Below, piece after piece: positions 1 through 13,671 of a DNA stretch of 64,000 nucleotides (the first letter of the stretch is position 1; every line of letters starts with the position of its first letter). A program made the translations under genes and the position numbers. Source of the stretch: Sphagnum compactum (taxonomy: Eukaryota; Bryophyta; Sphagnopsida; Sphagnales). The stretch covers positions 4,402,001-4,466,000 of the forward strand of contig OZ234498.1 in the NCBI GenBank assembly GCA_965153455.1, written 5' to 3'. Below the pieces are notes generated by a model. It worked only from the letters and a program-made list of their open reading frames with translations, had not been told where the DNA came from and searched no databases.

Positions 1-790
1 GATTTCTTAATTCCTTGTGTTGAATTTGTTGGTGTAAGTTTCCAAATTTTGATGGTAGCAATTTTCATGATTACAATTTTCATGGTACGTTTTTTGAGGT
101 CATATGAATAAGTTTTTAATTTTTAACTGTTATAGGTATCATTTTTGTTACTTAAGGTGCCAGTTTTCATGATTATAGATTCTATTTTTCATAGGGACAT
201 GTTGCCATAAAATTTGTAATTTACGAGTCAAAGGAAGGAATAGTACCATTTGCACAAGCATAATTTTATGGTTCTTCAAATCATGGTGTCAAATTTGTTA
301 ATGTAAGTTTCTGAAATTTCTTAGTAGGAGTATTCATGGGTATAGTTTTCATGGTATGGTTTTTTGAGGTCACATAAGTAAGTTTTTAATTTTGAATGAT
401 TACATGTTAGCATGGTAGCATGTGTAATGTTTCTAGGTGACATGTTAGCATGAAATTTACAACCCACAAGGCAAATGATAATTAATACCTTTTGCACAAG
501 CATAATATTATAGTTATTCAATTCGTTGTGTTAAATTTATTGATATAAGTTTTCAAACTTTGATGGGAAGAGTTTCGTGGTTACAATTTTCATGGTATGA
601 TTTTTTGAAATCACATGTGTAAGTTTTCAATTTTAGTGGTTAGATTTTTATTTTTTTTAAGTGGTTATAGGCTTCATTTTTCATGATAAGAAAGTGCAAT
701 TTTTCAAGGTGAGATATTTTTACAAAATTTTCAACCATAAGGCAATCGAAGGAATATTACCATTTGCACAAGCATAATTTATTGTTGAAT
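1..790 (+). repeat. Tandem array, ~245-265 bp AT-rich unit, about 3 copies
   Basis: Recurring landmarks are a GTGTTGAATTTGTTGG-like start (near 18, 283 and 527), TTTTCATGGTA, a GAGGTCACAT-like block, and an ATTTGCACAAGCATAAT end. Units are diverged, with small indels. The window begins inside the array. No coding signal is present; the ORF here is an artefact of low complexity. Confidence 0.8.
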
Positions 791-3590
791 GTCTGTAATT
801 TACAATATCTAGGTAGTTGTGATCTGGGCAAGTTTTCCCTACCTTTAAAGTTTTTTAGAGCAATCATATGGGGATGTTTATAGCTGCCCTAAAAAAATTC
901 GGTTGCCTCTACAAAATCGCAAATGTTTTGCTCGAACCAAAAAATTTCTACTTGAACTGGAAAAAAAAAACCTTCATCTAGGTTTATAGTTTTTTTGCAT
1001 TTTTGGAAACATAGGCACTTGGAATTGAATTCCATTTTATTGGTCTACTTTTTGGAATTAGAATCTTTTATTGTCATAATAGAAAATTTACTACAACACA
1101 ATAAGAAAAATTCCTATTTTAAGGTTTAAAAATTTAGGAGGGATATTAAGGAAGAAACAAATCTTTGGAAAATCTTCATTTTCCTTCTTCCACAATTTAA
1201 AGTTACACAAGAGTCAACTTTAAAATTGTACAAATTTATCATGGTTACAAGTTCCATTTTTCATCATTACATTACCCATGTTTCATGGTTATAGATCTTG
1301 TTTATCATGGTAGCATGTGTAATTCTCCATGACAATTTTACCATAAAATTTACAACCCACAAATCAAAAAAGGAAATATTACCATGTACTAAGAATGAGA
1401 TGGTTAATTTTGACTTGATTTATCAATGTAAATTGTAAGTATATATTTTTCTTGAAAATGTGAATATATGAAAATCATAAATATTTAACCGCAAAGACTG
1501 GGTAGTATGTTTATGTTTGATGTATGTAAAACTATAATATAGGTAGTTATTTTGAACAATTAATAATTATTTGCACAAGTACATCAAATAAACATCTCAA
1601 ATGACCTTTTCAAAAATGTATGTAATATTCATGTGAGCGTGGATGGAATATAAAACCTTACAATAAACCACATAAAGTTATGGTTTTTTATACTTGCAAT
1701 ATGAGGACCAAAAAAGTGATTTATTTATTAATTTCAATCAATGGTTTTGACATTGTCACCTTAGGAGCATTGCCTTCATCCAAGCACATGTCCAAGTAGT
1801 CTTGGAATCCATATTCAATACACCAAGTTTATAAACCTATGTTGTGTGGCTATATTGTCTTTTCTATCCTCAAGTATGGGTTTATATCTTTTCCCCCAAA
1901 AAACTCTTAGAGTAAACGTATATTGTCCATCGTTTTTAAAAAATGAAAGCGAGGTCCAAACATAATTATTTTTATAGTTCTAGGATTAAGTAGGGCCAAG
2001 TATCCCATCCATCATACACATATCTTAGAGTAAATGGACCAAATAAAATGTATTTATTTTTTAATTCAAGAAGAAGAAAACCGGTATACTTATTTGGACT
2101 CAATTTGTACTTTTGTAAAAACACTATATTTTTTCTTGAAGTGGTTCAAATTTAAAATGCATAACACTAACTTGTATATGTACATGTAATTTGTAGAAAC
2201 ACAAATTATGATGTGAATTATTAAAAAATTTATAATATTTACAACCAACTTGACAAGTGCTTGAAAAGAACCATTTTTTTCGAATATGCTTGTGACCATA
2301 TGTTTACTAGATACAAAGACCAAAGACCACAAAGTAATTTTCTGATTACAATGTTCAAATACTTTTGGATTGTCAATTTAATCTAAAAGTTTCATGTATA
2401 GTTAAGGTTTAAGGTTCTAGGTAGGGTTAGGGTAGAGGGTATATAAGGTATATGTAGTCAATAGGTTATATAAGTATAGACCCTATGTACCTTAAGACCT
2501 ACATATCTAGTTTTAAAAATATATTCATCCACAAATATAAATAAACCAAATATATGCAAAAAAGGTGTGGATTAATAGGCTTAAGGTACATCAAGTTTGA
2601 GAAAATAGGTTATGTTATATCAATTTATATATGTTGTACATAGTTGATGGGTATTTAAGGGTAAAAAAAATACCCACACAACATCAACATAAGTACATCA
2701 AAGTCTCCAGAAAAAAATAAGAATATGGGACTAATTTTATTAATTATACCTTGAAAATAAAACTTGGCAAGGGGCTTGACAATTACATTCAAAACCTAAT
2801 AATGGTAATTGCCAACTACAAGTTGAATTTTTAAAAAAAAATTGCAACTTCTAAGACCACATTAAAAAACAAGGAAACTAAGAACTTCAAAAAAATGTAC
2901 TAATTTCAACTAATGGCAATACATTCTACAAAATATATTACCACCTATTTCTTGAAGGTACTGTCATATAGAAATTAATAATAAGAACTTTGAAGAGATG
3001 CAAAACTAGAAAGAGGGTTGAGGCTATTTGACATCTTCTTATCACCACTATGTCTAATCCATGGGACTACTATAAAATGTAGGATGGCCCATTTAACCTA
3101 TATCTCCTGAAATCCACTACTCCCATATATTGAAAGCATAATAAATGCACACAAAATATGTCTCTAGAACTTCCAACACTATAGAAAGATGGGAGCCTGT
3201 CCAAATCATATTTTCCAAATCAATGATTTCTTTTTTGACAAATTTTTGCAATGTGGTTATGAAACAAATTGGAAATTTTTGAATTTTTTTTTGGTTTTTT
3301 TAGAATAAATTCAATTTTTTTTTCAAAATTTAGGAAATTTTTCCAAAGTCTTGATAACACAAAATTGACCCCCAAAAAAACCAAAAACAAACCCTTGTTC
3401 CAAATTTTACTTTAATGATGAACAAACCACTTGTCATAGTTCTTCTAGAACCTTAGTTAAATCTAGGTAATGTCAACTTTTACATCATTGGAGGTAGTAG
3501 GTAAACCTATTACTGACAACTTTCAAAGTTACAAGGCTACCCCACTAAATTAACTAGAAAGTAAATTGGCCTTGTAGCATATTTGATTCT
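790..3590. other. AT-rich gene-free stretch
   Basis: I see no coding region here. A partial copy of the flanking tandem-array unit (TTTCATGGTTATAG and 'ACCATAAAATTTACAACC'-like text) lies at about 1230-1390. The rest is AT-rich and low complexity. Confidence 0.6.
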
Positions 3591-5661
3591 CATTATGACC
3601 ACCTAGCACCACAAAATCTAGGCCAATCCATACCCTTTGTGCAATGAAGCCAAGTTGAGCATAAGAAACATGTTTTCAACATATCATACCAAGGTATCTC
3701 CAACCTTTTAAAACAAGTTGAAGCTTGTGGAGATCTCTCTGGAGGCAAAGTTGGATCCCCAACTACTGTGAAGTGTTCATAAGCAAAGTATGGGCTAGTT
3801 GTGATGAATGTATTCAAGCAATTTCACTCCCCATATGTCATTTTTGTAACTGCTTCACGAAATCAATCATACAAATAGAATATAAAAGAATGTGAAGTTA
3901 CAAATGATTCAATTCAAGTAATGTTTACAAGTGTCAAAAATTTGAAGCTTAACATAAACTAACATGAACTATTGTAAGCACATGTTACCATTTCAATTAA
4001 ATGAACATTGCACACTAAAATGCTAAACTTGTAAACATGTTGGAGCTATTAAATGGATAAGTTTTCATATCCACAATAATAAACAAACAAATACCATTTA
4101 AATATTGTCATGTTATCAATTGGGGTTTAGCATATTAACTACACCATAATTATTATAGAAATTGTGTTAAGATGTAGTTGCCTTGCCTATACAAAAGTGC
4201 ATAGGTCAAGAAAAGATCAAATTACTTATGTCATACCAATGAATACTTTTCTAGTACAAAATGACAAAAATTGAACTTTCCCAACATATATAATAGCTTG
4301 GTGCAAGTACTAAAATAAATTATTAAAAAAATGAACTTGATGTTCAAGAACTTGATTTCATAATGATTGGACTACCATGGTCTATCATAGCATTATGATC
4401 AACATCAAATCAAGACAATAACCACAATCAAATAAGGTTAAAAGGCAAATAAAAACCATGAAATGTACCTGTAGAGCTTTGCTCATGCCCTCAAAGTGTG
4501 ACACCAGTAGGAATTGTTCTACCTCAACACCACTTTCAACACCAAATATTGGTGTAACCATGGATGGAGTGATATCAATCATCTCTTGAACAATTTGTTT
4601 TTGACTATTTGATTGAATTGCATCTTGATTTTCTTGCAACAATTTAAATTAATATGACATTTTCAATCTAAAGATCTCAATTAATGAAATATGATGGAAA
4701 AATGGTAATTAATACATGTTATAAAATTTCATGATTAAAGTCAAACTTGAAGTGATGCCATGGGAAATCGGAAACCTTCTAATAGTGCATGACCAACAAT
4801 TGCACAATCTTGAAACAAGGTCTTTGATAATAGTTCTCATTATTTCTTCAGATCCCTTTCTGAAAGTTGGTTTTGGGGTCAAAGTTCCAACATGCGTCCA
4901 AAGTATTGTTGCCCACTTGTCATCTTCCATGATGGAACTCTTAGTAAGTTATTGAATCTCCACATCATCTATACGGAGCTTGTTAATTTCTTGCCAAACA
5001 AAAAACTTAAGGGCTCTAAAATCAACCTCCCATATAGTGAAATCCCCTCATGCATGTGCAATTGTTGATGCAATCATGCAATTGGGAACCCAAACCACAT
5101 AAAAACACAAGCTAAATAATAAAAATCCCATAAACTCAAACTTTGGTTCTTCCCATGATGACAATGTTATTTTCAACTTCAAGTGTTGGGTGCATTTGTT
5201 TTCACCAGTGAGAAATATAGCACCATACTCTTGTTTTCATTCCATTGTGTTAAAATGAAAACAAAAATTATTATTATTTGTTGTTGGTGTAGAAAGAAGT
5301 CATACTACCGATTATCACAAACTTGCCCAAAACCCTAAAATCATACAAGTTAGATCATTCTTGCATATACATTGCTCATAACAATAAGTATTCTAAAGAA
5401 ATCATCAACTCTCAATCACATTTAAGCAATGTAGTTTAGAATGAATGTTATACATATTCCTAGGTCATCAAACTTTTGATGGAAAGCTTGCGTCAATACT
5501 GTTCTTGTAGGACCTCCAACATCCACAACCCTTTCTTTTTCCTTGTCACCAATATCAATAGTCAATGTGTATTGCCAAGTCGTTGATGGCCACATCTCCT
5601 TCTTTTTCTTCATGGACAAAAAGAATGCCCTCAAGGTATTTAATTCCTCACCAACCTTAAC
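3590..5661 (-). pseudogene. HECT-type E3 ubiquitin ligase domain remnant
   Basis: Read on the minus strand, 5452-5661 looks like an exon. It has a CAG acceptor just upstream at 5662-5664, and encodes a segment with LTIDIGDKEKERVVDVGGPT. This resembles the start of HECT domains, where D-x-GGP-x-R is conserved. Around 4709-4930 a segment contains a GHALLEG-like stretch in an alternative frame, and 4460-4640 has a further acidic piece ending at a GTACAT donor. At 3593-3817 is SPQASTCFKRLEIPWY, which matches the HECT C-lobe motif around the catalytic cysteine (P-x-A-x-TCF-x-x-L-x-x-P-x-Y). The pieces are in HECT order along the strand. Frame changes and stops between them indicate decay or unmodelled introns. 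It may be cargo of the surrounding transposon. The Cys motif is the strongest part; exon limits are guesses. Confidence 0.5.
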
Positions 5662-6484
5662 CTGTTAAAAACTCAATCAAAGTCATAGCTTTTAAGATCA
5701 ACCATTTCATGAACTATGCAAAAGAAATTGTTGAATGAATAGAATAACATGAATAACACTTTGAAAACTAAGTTAATAAATTCTTGGTAATCTTCTACAT
5801 TGAAAATGAATGGTTAATTCCAAACAATATTATTGACATGTCTTCATTTAAAACCTTGTCATTGATGACAAGTTTTTTAGCCCCCAAATGAACCCTTGGA
5901 AAGAAAGAAAATGGGACCTATATTGATTCGCATATTTATTAAAGATGGCACCTTAATCCATATGAAATTTCTCATGTCATAGTAATAACAATACAACATA
6001 TATGAACTATGTGTTAGATGATTACATGTTGTAATTTGTAAATATGTTTAAGTATAATGGTCTAACATTTCAATAATGTGAAATAACTTATTTGATATAA
6101 CAATTCATTAAATATTTCAATCAATCACTAATTGAATTCAAAATTTATTGAATATTGGGACACAATGAAAGCATTGGAATATTAACTAGCTTGTAATCTT
6201 GCATATAAGAATTCAATATTGATAAAACCTTATAAATACTATAATTATGACAGTATTTGTAGATTATCAAACCATCAAACAATGTAACCATTACTATTAA
6301 AATGAAAACTTAGCATGCAAATAAAATGAAATGTCAGATTTAAGGAGAAAAGAAACATTTATACAAATAATACCTTTTCCTCAATATGAGGAAAAGATAG
6401 CAAAGCCTTGTAATAAGTAGGCACACAATTCACATGAAAATTGCAAAGCATATATGCATTCTAGCAAGATTCTGTAATGGGAAA
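5662..6484. other. AT-rich stretch, nothing recognised
   Basis: Between the HECT remnant and the next ORF cluster I find only short AT-rich sequence with no credible ORF. It could be intron of a longer minus-strand gene that includes the HECT exons. Confidence 0.4.
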
Positions 6485-7545
6485 TTAGGTTACCCCAACT
6501 TTTGAGCGCCCACTGATCAGGGAAATTAAGTTATGTGTTAATTGAGCCGTTTTGTTTCTGAATGGCGGCTGCCTTTTCTTTACTTCTGCATGGGAAGCTT
6601 TGTTGTTTCTTGAGTGGGATGTTGCACTGAAAGATTTGCATGACGGCTGCACTGAATGGGTATGGAGTCTGAGTGGCGGCTCCAAATTATAACTAGGGTC
6701 GGTGATGCAATTATGGAAAATGGTGGTTTGGGAGCGTAAAGGAGAAGACAAGGCGATTTGGAAGGGAAGCTTCTGGATGGAACGAACGGCATTCTGAAGA
6801 AAGATCAGGAAGGCTGTTTTGGGAAAAAAATCGTTTTTTGGATGGAGAGTGGGTAAAAAAAAGAGGAGGAAGGAAAAGGAGAGGAGGAGTTCTGTAGAGG
6901 GGAGCTTAGCTATGCTAGAAATCTTCCACTGCGTCTGGTGAATGGTAGAGCTTCTGCTGCAGAAGGATGAAGGAGAGGAATCAGAGAGAGAGAGAGAAAG
7001 AAGGCAAGGCACTGAGGAACTATCAGACCCTTTTTCTTTTGATGAGCCTGTGATGGCAGAAAATGCTTGTGCTTTCGAGATGTACATAGGCTGTGAATAA
7101 GATACAAGAGTTTCTTTGAATTGCATCAGTGTGCAAGTGTTGTGGGGAATGCTGTTCGTGTCCGTCAGTCGTTGAGTCGGAGTGCATCAGAGGGAGAATG
7201 CAGGCAGTTCGAGTTTTGGAGAGGTTAAGGAGTCAGTAGGTGTGAGATCGATCTGGAAGGCTTGGACACCAGGGTCTACAGAGGAGAGTACATGTGTTGT
7301 TAGAATCTAAACCCTCTCTTTTTGGTTACAATTCTTCCTTTTGAGTTGCTGCCAACAACTTCTCATGAACAAGCCTGGGAACATGGTACATGTCCTCCTT
7401 TTGCCACTTTGTGATCCGTTCAACCATGCCTTGAATTACATCCATTGTAAACGAATATGCCAAGGAAGCTTGGGCACTTGAAATGTCGGCAATAATGTTA
7501 GAAGCTGATAAGGCTGAAATTTCCAATCTATTCCTAACATTTCAT
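6485..7545 (-). other. Possible 5' portion of a minus-strand gene, unrecognised
   Basis: This segment has a more balanced base composition than the AT-rich DNA around it. It holds a 213-codon open frame (6485-7126) rich in Ser, Leu and Pro, and a second frame (7326-7526) that is Ala-rich and probably helical. I recognise neither. The long frame looks like low-complexity 5' leader or promoter sequence read through by chance, with a GA run at about 6983-7002. Its position upstream, on the minus strand, of the HECT pieces makes a first-exon/promoter role for that gene possible. Confidence 0.25.
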
Positions 7546-10500
7546 CAAGTAGATCACACTTATATTAATATTATAACCGTTTATGATAAAAATAACATAT
7601 GTGGGCCTTGTTGTTGTTGCCAACATGTAAACATCCTACAATATCACCCATCCCAATAGTGACCTTCTAATCAAGGCATACTTCACTTTTGTGTATAATG
7701 ATGGAACCTTGATAAATTTATTGTGATTTAATTTTTACTAAGTAATTTCTCTTCAATTGTAATTTTTTAACCCATTTGGTTGAAAATTTGTGAAATGAAG
7801 AACATCCACACAAACTTGTTGTGAGCTTTTCAATAGGACCAATTAAAAGTGGATCAATGGGCTACATGGTCTTGAAAGGTTGCAACATGGTCACAACTAA
7901 ACAAATAAACAAACAATTATCTTAAATAATCCATATAACTCAATTTCTTTTAAAAAAAACATCAAGATTGTCAAATTTTCATCCACATCACACATTCCAA
8001 AATTTAACATGCAAATCCAATTTTCATTTAAAATGGACAAAATTCATCCATGAATAAAATTTGGTATTTTCAATTAGATTACTACCTGCTCAATATATAT
8101 TGGCTTCATTCTCCTTGATTATATTCATCCCCTATTTTTTTCCTACACTACGACCCTAATCATAAAATGTGGGCCCAACTATTTAAATAAATACTTAATT
8201 TTCGTTGAGTGCAATGTAGATGGAACTGACATTTTTTTCTAGCAAACTAGTTCAATAATGCACCATGTGGCATAAGACTTCTTCTTTTTCTCTATCCCCT
8301 TCTCTTGCTCCTTCCTTCTCTCTTCATCGACTCTTTCTACCATAAGGCTACCAAGTAATTAATGTTTCTTGGTGCAACAAAGTTAGGGTATATTGAATGT
8401 GAATGGCCCATGTTCATAACTATATAGATATGACAACCTTATTTGACAATGCGATTTGAACTAGGACATGAATTAGGTTAATTGGGCCAATTGTTAGTTC
8501 CTCTTCAAACATACATATGGGGAGGCACAACCACCATATCAAGAGTTTTCAGCTCCAATTCACCACACATACTCTTGGATGAAGTTTAGAGTGTTAAGTT
8601 GCATTTAGTCACAAGGGAATTCTTGCTAAATTTCTAATGTTTAAAGGCAATTTTTCGTTTTTTAAAAATTATTTTAACAATTTCTTCAAAACGTGTCACC
8701 ATTAATGCTAAATCTTTTGTGGGATCATCATCACTCATGTAAAATCTCTTGTGGGATCATTGCCACCCTTGATGTAACCCAATAATAAAACAAAAAATGA
8801 TCAATGGAACCAAACTCTATTTTGTAAACCAAATTGAACTCAAAATCCTCAAGAAGTCAAGCTACAATTAAAGTTTTTATAAATCACAAAAATTGTTTTG
8901 AAAGCTACATTGGAGCCTCCAATAAATTTTTAAAAATTCAAAAATAAAACTCAAAGGTTATATGGAAAATCAAGACCAACAACATTATAATAAACTAGTG
9001 TCAGCCAACTTTTGATTTTTATGAAAAACCTTTGGTTTTGATCATGACCAATAAATTAAAATTCTTTCAATTCTAGTTTCAATTCTTGAAGTTGAGTTGG
9101 AAATCCAACTATAGCTTTGGTTGTTTTACATTATAAATTATGGTTTTAATTTTAATTTTAATTTCTATGAATTAAAAATTGTTCCAAGTTCTAGTATGGT
9201 CCTTAACTACTAATGTGGATAAGTTCAATGGTTAATTATCAATTAACCAAGTTGGGATAACTCTTAGTCCTAGTCATTTTTTCAATTAAAGTTTTTTCAA
9301 AAATCTTTAACTGAATTCCAAATTTTTTATCTAATAATAAAAATTAGGTTTTGATTCCAAAGGTCAAACCAAGTTTGATATCATGTTTATAATTGAAATC
9401 AATAATTTTTACTTGACAAACCAAGTACCAACTATTCTTTTAACATGGGAACAAACCTCAAATCTTAAGGTTATTAATTTGGAGAAGACAAATAATACGG
9501 CCTTCAATTAGATATAAGAAAAAATGTATAAAAAATGAATTAAACAAAAAGGAGGTGGAGAATATGTAGGGTTCAATAGTTTTGATCTAGCCAAATTGGG
9601 AATCAAAAGGAAATTTAGCCAATGTTGGCTATAGAATAAATATGAAAATGATTATTTTTTTGAATCTTTTAATACTTTGGCTATTTGTTAAAAAATATTT
9701 TAGAAATTTGGTAATTCACCTTTAAAATTTTGTAATTTAGTGAATTAGGGTCATATTTTCACAAAAATCCTTTCTATTGGTTGAAATAATATTTTGTAAA
9801 TTAAACAAATGTAAACATCACCAATTTACAAAAATGGTATTTTGATGTTTTTAATTTTTTTGTGAACATGACAATGTTAGAATAATAGTGCTTGGTTGAA
9901 GCAAGGAAGTGGTGGTAAAGGCTATAAAGTTCACAATTGAAAGTTCAAATCCTAATTGAACCCTTTTTCCACATGTTTTGCAAAGACGATAAGCTACTTT
10001 GGTGGGAGGGTTAAAACACATTATGGATGTTGCCATAATTATCATTTTTAAAAATGGTGAAGGAAAAGGAAAAATTAGCATTATCTATTAACCATTGTTG
10101 GGTAAAAAAAACATTTTTTCACCAAACCCCATTGAATATTGGGGCAATTCTTTCAAATACACTCTTTTTCTTCACAGAGCTACCATCCTTCTATGGAATT
10201 TCCTTTTGTGTATACAAGGATAATTCAATGAATTCAAACCACATGCATGATTAACCACCCAAAAATTCGTGAATTCAAACCACCTTTTCTAGCTTATGCA
10301 ATACAAGAGTCTTTCATTCACACATCTAGATGAAAAATCTAGATTGTTTTGGGGGTGAAATAAAATGTTGCAAGTTATATATCAGTCAAGTAGCAAATTT
10401 TAACTAAAATTTGATGCAATCTAATTAAATCATTCACAATATTTTTATTCCAAACTTTAAATACAATTGGATTCCATTTATGTAAGTGATTGTAGTGGAG

Positions 10501-11056
10501 GTTTATTTTAATGAAAATAAAGTATGTCATGTATTTCACAATTATTGCCCTATTCATCATTAGCCTAGGCCCAAATGGTAAAGAACAAAGGCAAGCATAA
10601 AAATTATTGGTTGTTAATGAAGTGAACAACATGCACCAAAACAATTTAGTTTTTTTTTTCCTTTTGGGCTGATGGGTTAAGAAGTATTGGATTTTTTTAA
10701 TTTGTGGTGATTTCAATGTATTCTATTAAATTCCCTACATGTTTTTAATAGCACATCAATTTGTCCATATCCTTTGCCCTAGATTCTACTCCTATAACCT
10801 ATGTAAATTGTAGTTCAAAAGGATCAAGAGGATACAATGTATTTATTTAATTTGGACTAGTCATTAAATTAAATGATTTGTGGTGGGCCAATAAATGATG
10901 CCCATACAAAAGAAAATAAATAAATTTGGGGTTGCCATGACTAATTAATAAGAGTCACATTATATTATGAAACACCTTGATAGAATAATTACCATTAAAA
11001 CCAATTTCACTTCCCACACAAACTTGAAATCTAATGTTATTTGCCTATGGCATTAT
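7546..11056. other. AT-rich gene-free stretch
   Basis: About 3.5 kb of AT-rich sequence has only short spurious frames (for example 9851-10081, 10054-10254 and 10375-10716). None shows a recognisable domain. It ends at the insertion site of the CACTA element. Confidence 0.6.
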
Positions 11057-11059
11057 TAG

Positions 11060-13100
11060 CACTACTAGGAAATGCGTCCTAGTTCACTATGGGTTTCACT
11101 AGATTTTTGAGTGAATTTGGACAATTTCACTAGGTGAAATTGTTTAACCCCCTTGTGAACGGGGACCAGTTGCTACGGACAATGACTTGTTTCACTAGTA
11201 ACTAGTGAAACAAGGTTATTCTCAAGTGAAATACAAATTTACCAAACCATTCATTTGCAAGTTAATTAACTAACAAGTATAGAAATTAATTAAATTTTAA
11301 TTATTTAATGTATAATACTATTGATAATTTTATGATTTTAAAAGCCTATTATTTATTGACACGTGTCACTACTTACGCTAGGTTAAAAACCTAGCCTAGG
11401 TAGGTAGGTAGGCCACGTAATCAACCTAGGCACCTAACCTAGGAATTCGATAGGAGAATATTCGGTCAACATACCATGTTGATCACACACAACACCACCC
11501 ATGAGGTTTGATCCCTTGACCTTTGGAATGGGGGCAAACACCTTTACCATCAAACCACCCCACTTGTTGTGATAATATGTTACATTACATTCTATTTATC
11601 AAATACTTCGTTTTGAACATTACAAAAATATAAACTTTGAAAATTGACAATCCTAAGCAATTATAATATATGGCTATTGGTTGTTTTTTTATTAGTGCTA
11701 TTGGTGGTTATTAATGGCTATTGGTACCTATTCTATTTGTGGCTATTAATGTTTTTAATGGTTATTCTATTAATAATTATTGGTGGTTATTCTATTAATG
11801 GCCATTAGCAGTTATTCTATTGGTGGCTATTCTATTAATGGCTACTGGTGGCTCTTCTATTAATAGCTATTTGTGATTAATGTATTAATGGCTATTGTTG
11901 GTTATTCTATTAATGGCTATTGGTGGCTATTTTATTAATGGCTATTCATGATTAATTTATTGATGGATATTGGTGCCTACTTTATTAATGGTTATTGGTG
12001 GCTAATATGTTAATGGCTATTTATGATTAATTTATTAATGGCTATTGGTGGCTAATCTATTAATGGCTATTGGTGGCTATTTTATTAATCACTACTGGTG
12101 ACTATTCTATTAATGGCTACTGGTGGCTATTCTATTAATCGCTACTGGTGGCTATTCTATTAATGGCTATTCCTGATTAATCTATTAATGGATATTGGTG
12201 GCTAATCTATTAATTCCTATTCATGATTAATCTATTAATGGCTATTGGTGGTTATTCTATTAATGGCTATTGGTGGCTATTTTATTAATGGCTATTGGTG
12301 GTTATTTTATTGGTGGTTATTGACGGCTATTTTATTATGGTTATTAATGGTTATTGTATTATAAGTTATTGTTGGTTATTATATGTTATATTACAACTAT
12401 TGGTGATTATTGTATTATAAATTATTGTTTGATATTCTACGTTATAATATCATAGGCTATTGGTAGTTATTATATTGTAGGGTATTTAAAATTATTTTTC
12501 ATAGGTTATTATTTTCTATTTTAAGTTATTTTTACCTTAGGCCACTATATTCTGTTTTAGATTATTTTAAAGTTATTATGCTTAGGATAAAATCATTTAT
12601 AATAACATTAAGTAGAATGACCTTGAATAATTTAAAGTATAACTTGAAATAACATACATTAATTTAAAATAAATAACCTAAGGTATAGCCTAAAGTTAGT
12701 TGAATAATTTAATTTTAAATAATTTAAAAGCTTATAATAAACTAGTTAAAATACTTTAAGGTAAAATAATATATAATAATTTAGGGTACAATAATTTATA
12801 ATAGCCTATAATAACATAAAATATAAGTTAGAATAACTAAAGTAGCTTAAAATAATATAGGGTATATCATAAAATAACATACATAGAATATTTTTAAAAA
12901 CATAAAAATAAACCTATTTGCTATAGTAAATTGTAATAGTGAATTATGTTAACTAGAAATGAAACATGATGTCTACATATTGATATTATAATGAAATAAC
13001 TTTCACTAAGTGAAATCAATAAAATGCAATGAAGTTATTTCACTTTTAAGGTCCCATAGTGATTTAAGCTAATAAACTACACCCCACTTTGGTAGTAGTG
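11060..13100. mobile_element. Non-autonomous CACTA transposon, 2.04 kb
   Basis: The element begins CACTACTAGGAAATGCG and ends GGTAGTAGTG, the reverse complement of CACTACTACC. It therefore has the CACTA terminus that names the superfamily. It is flanked by the 3-bp direct repeat TAG (11057-11059 and 13101-13103), the target-site length typical of CACTA elements. Subterminal sequences also pair in inverted orientation: AGTTCACTATGGG near the left end and CCCATAGTGA near the right end. No transposase is encoded, so movement would need enzyme from elsewhere. The interior is dominated by a minisatellite. Confidence 0.85.
11680..12345. repeat. Minisatellite, ~24-25 bp unit (CTATTAATGGCTATTGGTGG)
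   Basis: More than 20 imperfect copies are built from the blocks CTATTAATGG, CTATTGGTGG and the variant CTATTCATGATTAAT. They lie inside the CACTA element. Copies differ by substitutions and by swapped half-units, which suggests repeated slippage or unequal exchange. From 12345 to 12900 the array decays into TTATTGT/AATAAC-rich low-complexity sequence. Confidence 0.9.
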
Positions 13101-13671
13101 TAGGTTTTCTTTCTTCAACTTGGTGTAAGGGACTTGTTTGAAAAGAATAAAGAAGTTTTATAGCTTTTTCAAGTTCTATGGTTGAAGAAGAAAACTTGAT
13201 TTAATTGACAAGTAGGGAAGATTTTGCTGCTAAATGTTGTTAATCATGTTCATGGTCATGTGTATTATGATGTTCATCTTTCATCCTACATTTCTACAAT
13301 TGTCATTTGAAGATGTGGCCAGTTAGTTGACATGTTTGGTTTTATTTAAGACCCAACTTGGTGTTCAAAAATGAACTTCTAAAGGTGGATCTATGTCATT
13401 GTTTAGTTTAAATTATTAGATGATTGTTAGTTTATACTTTTCATGTTGGATAACAAGTAATTCGACTAGAGAGGCCACTGATTTTAGTTATGGTTAGGTT
13501 CACAACATATTTGTAAACATGTTTTTTGAAATGGAGATGATTCCAACACTAATCATAATTTGTGCTAAAGATTCACGATCTCATCAGTATGTTCTAAATC
13601 ACTATAAGATGAAGTTTAGTTTTTTTTTCTAACGCATTTCCTTGTTGGATGATTAAGAGATGGCAGATTCC
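13101..13671. other. Flank between CACTA element and integrase remnant
   Basis: I find no credible ORF here. This is the sequence interrupted by the CACTA insertion; the pre-insertion site is recovered by joining 11059 to 13104. Confidence 0.4.

Noticed and set aside
6485-7126. 213-codon minus-strand ORF as a genuine protein
   Set aside because: It has no recognisable domain and a low-complexity Ser/Leu/Pro composition, and it overlaps a GA run. It is kept only as a possible leader/promoter region.
11680-12345. CRISPR-like appearance of regularly spaced repeats
   Set aside because: Units abut without unique spacers, vary internally, and lie in a CACTA transposon in plant-type DNA. This is a minisatellite.
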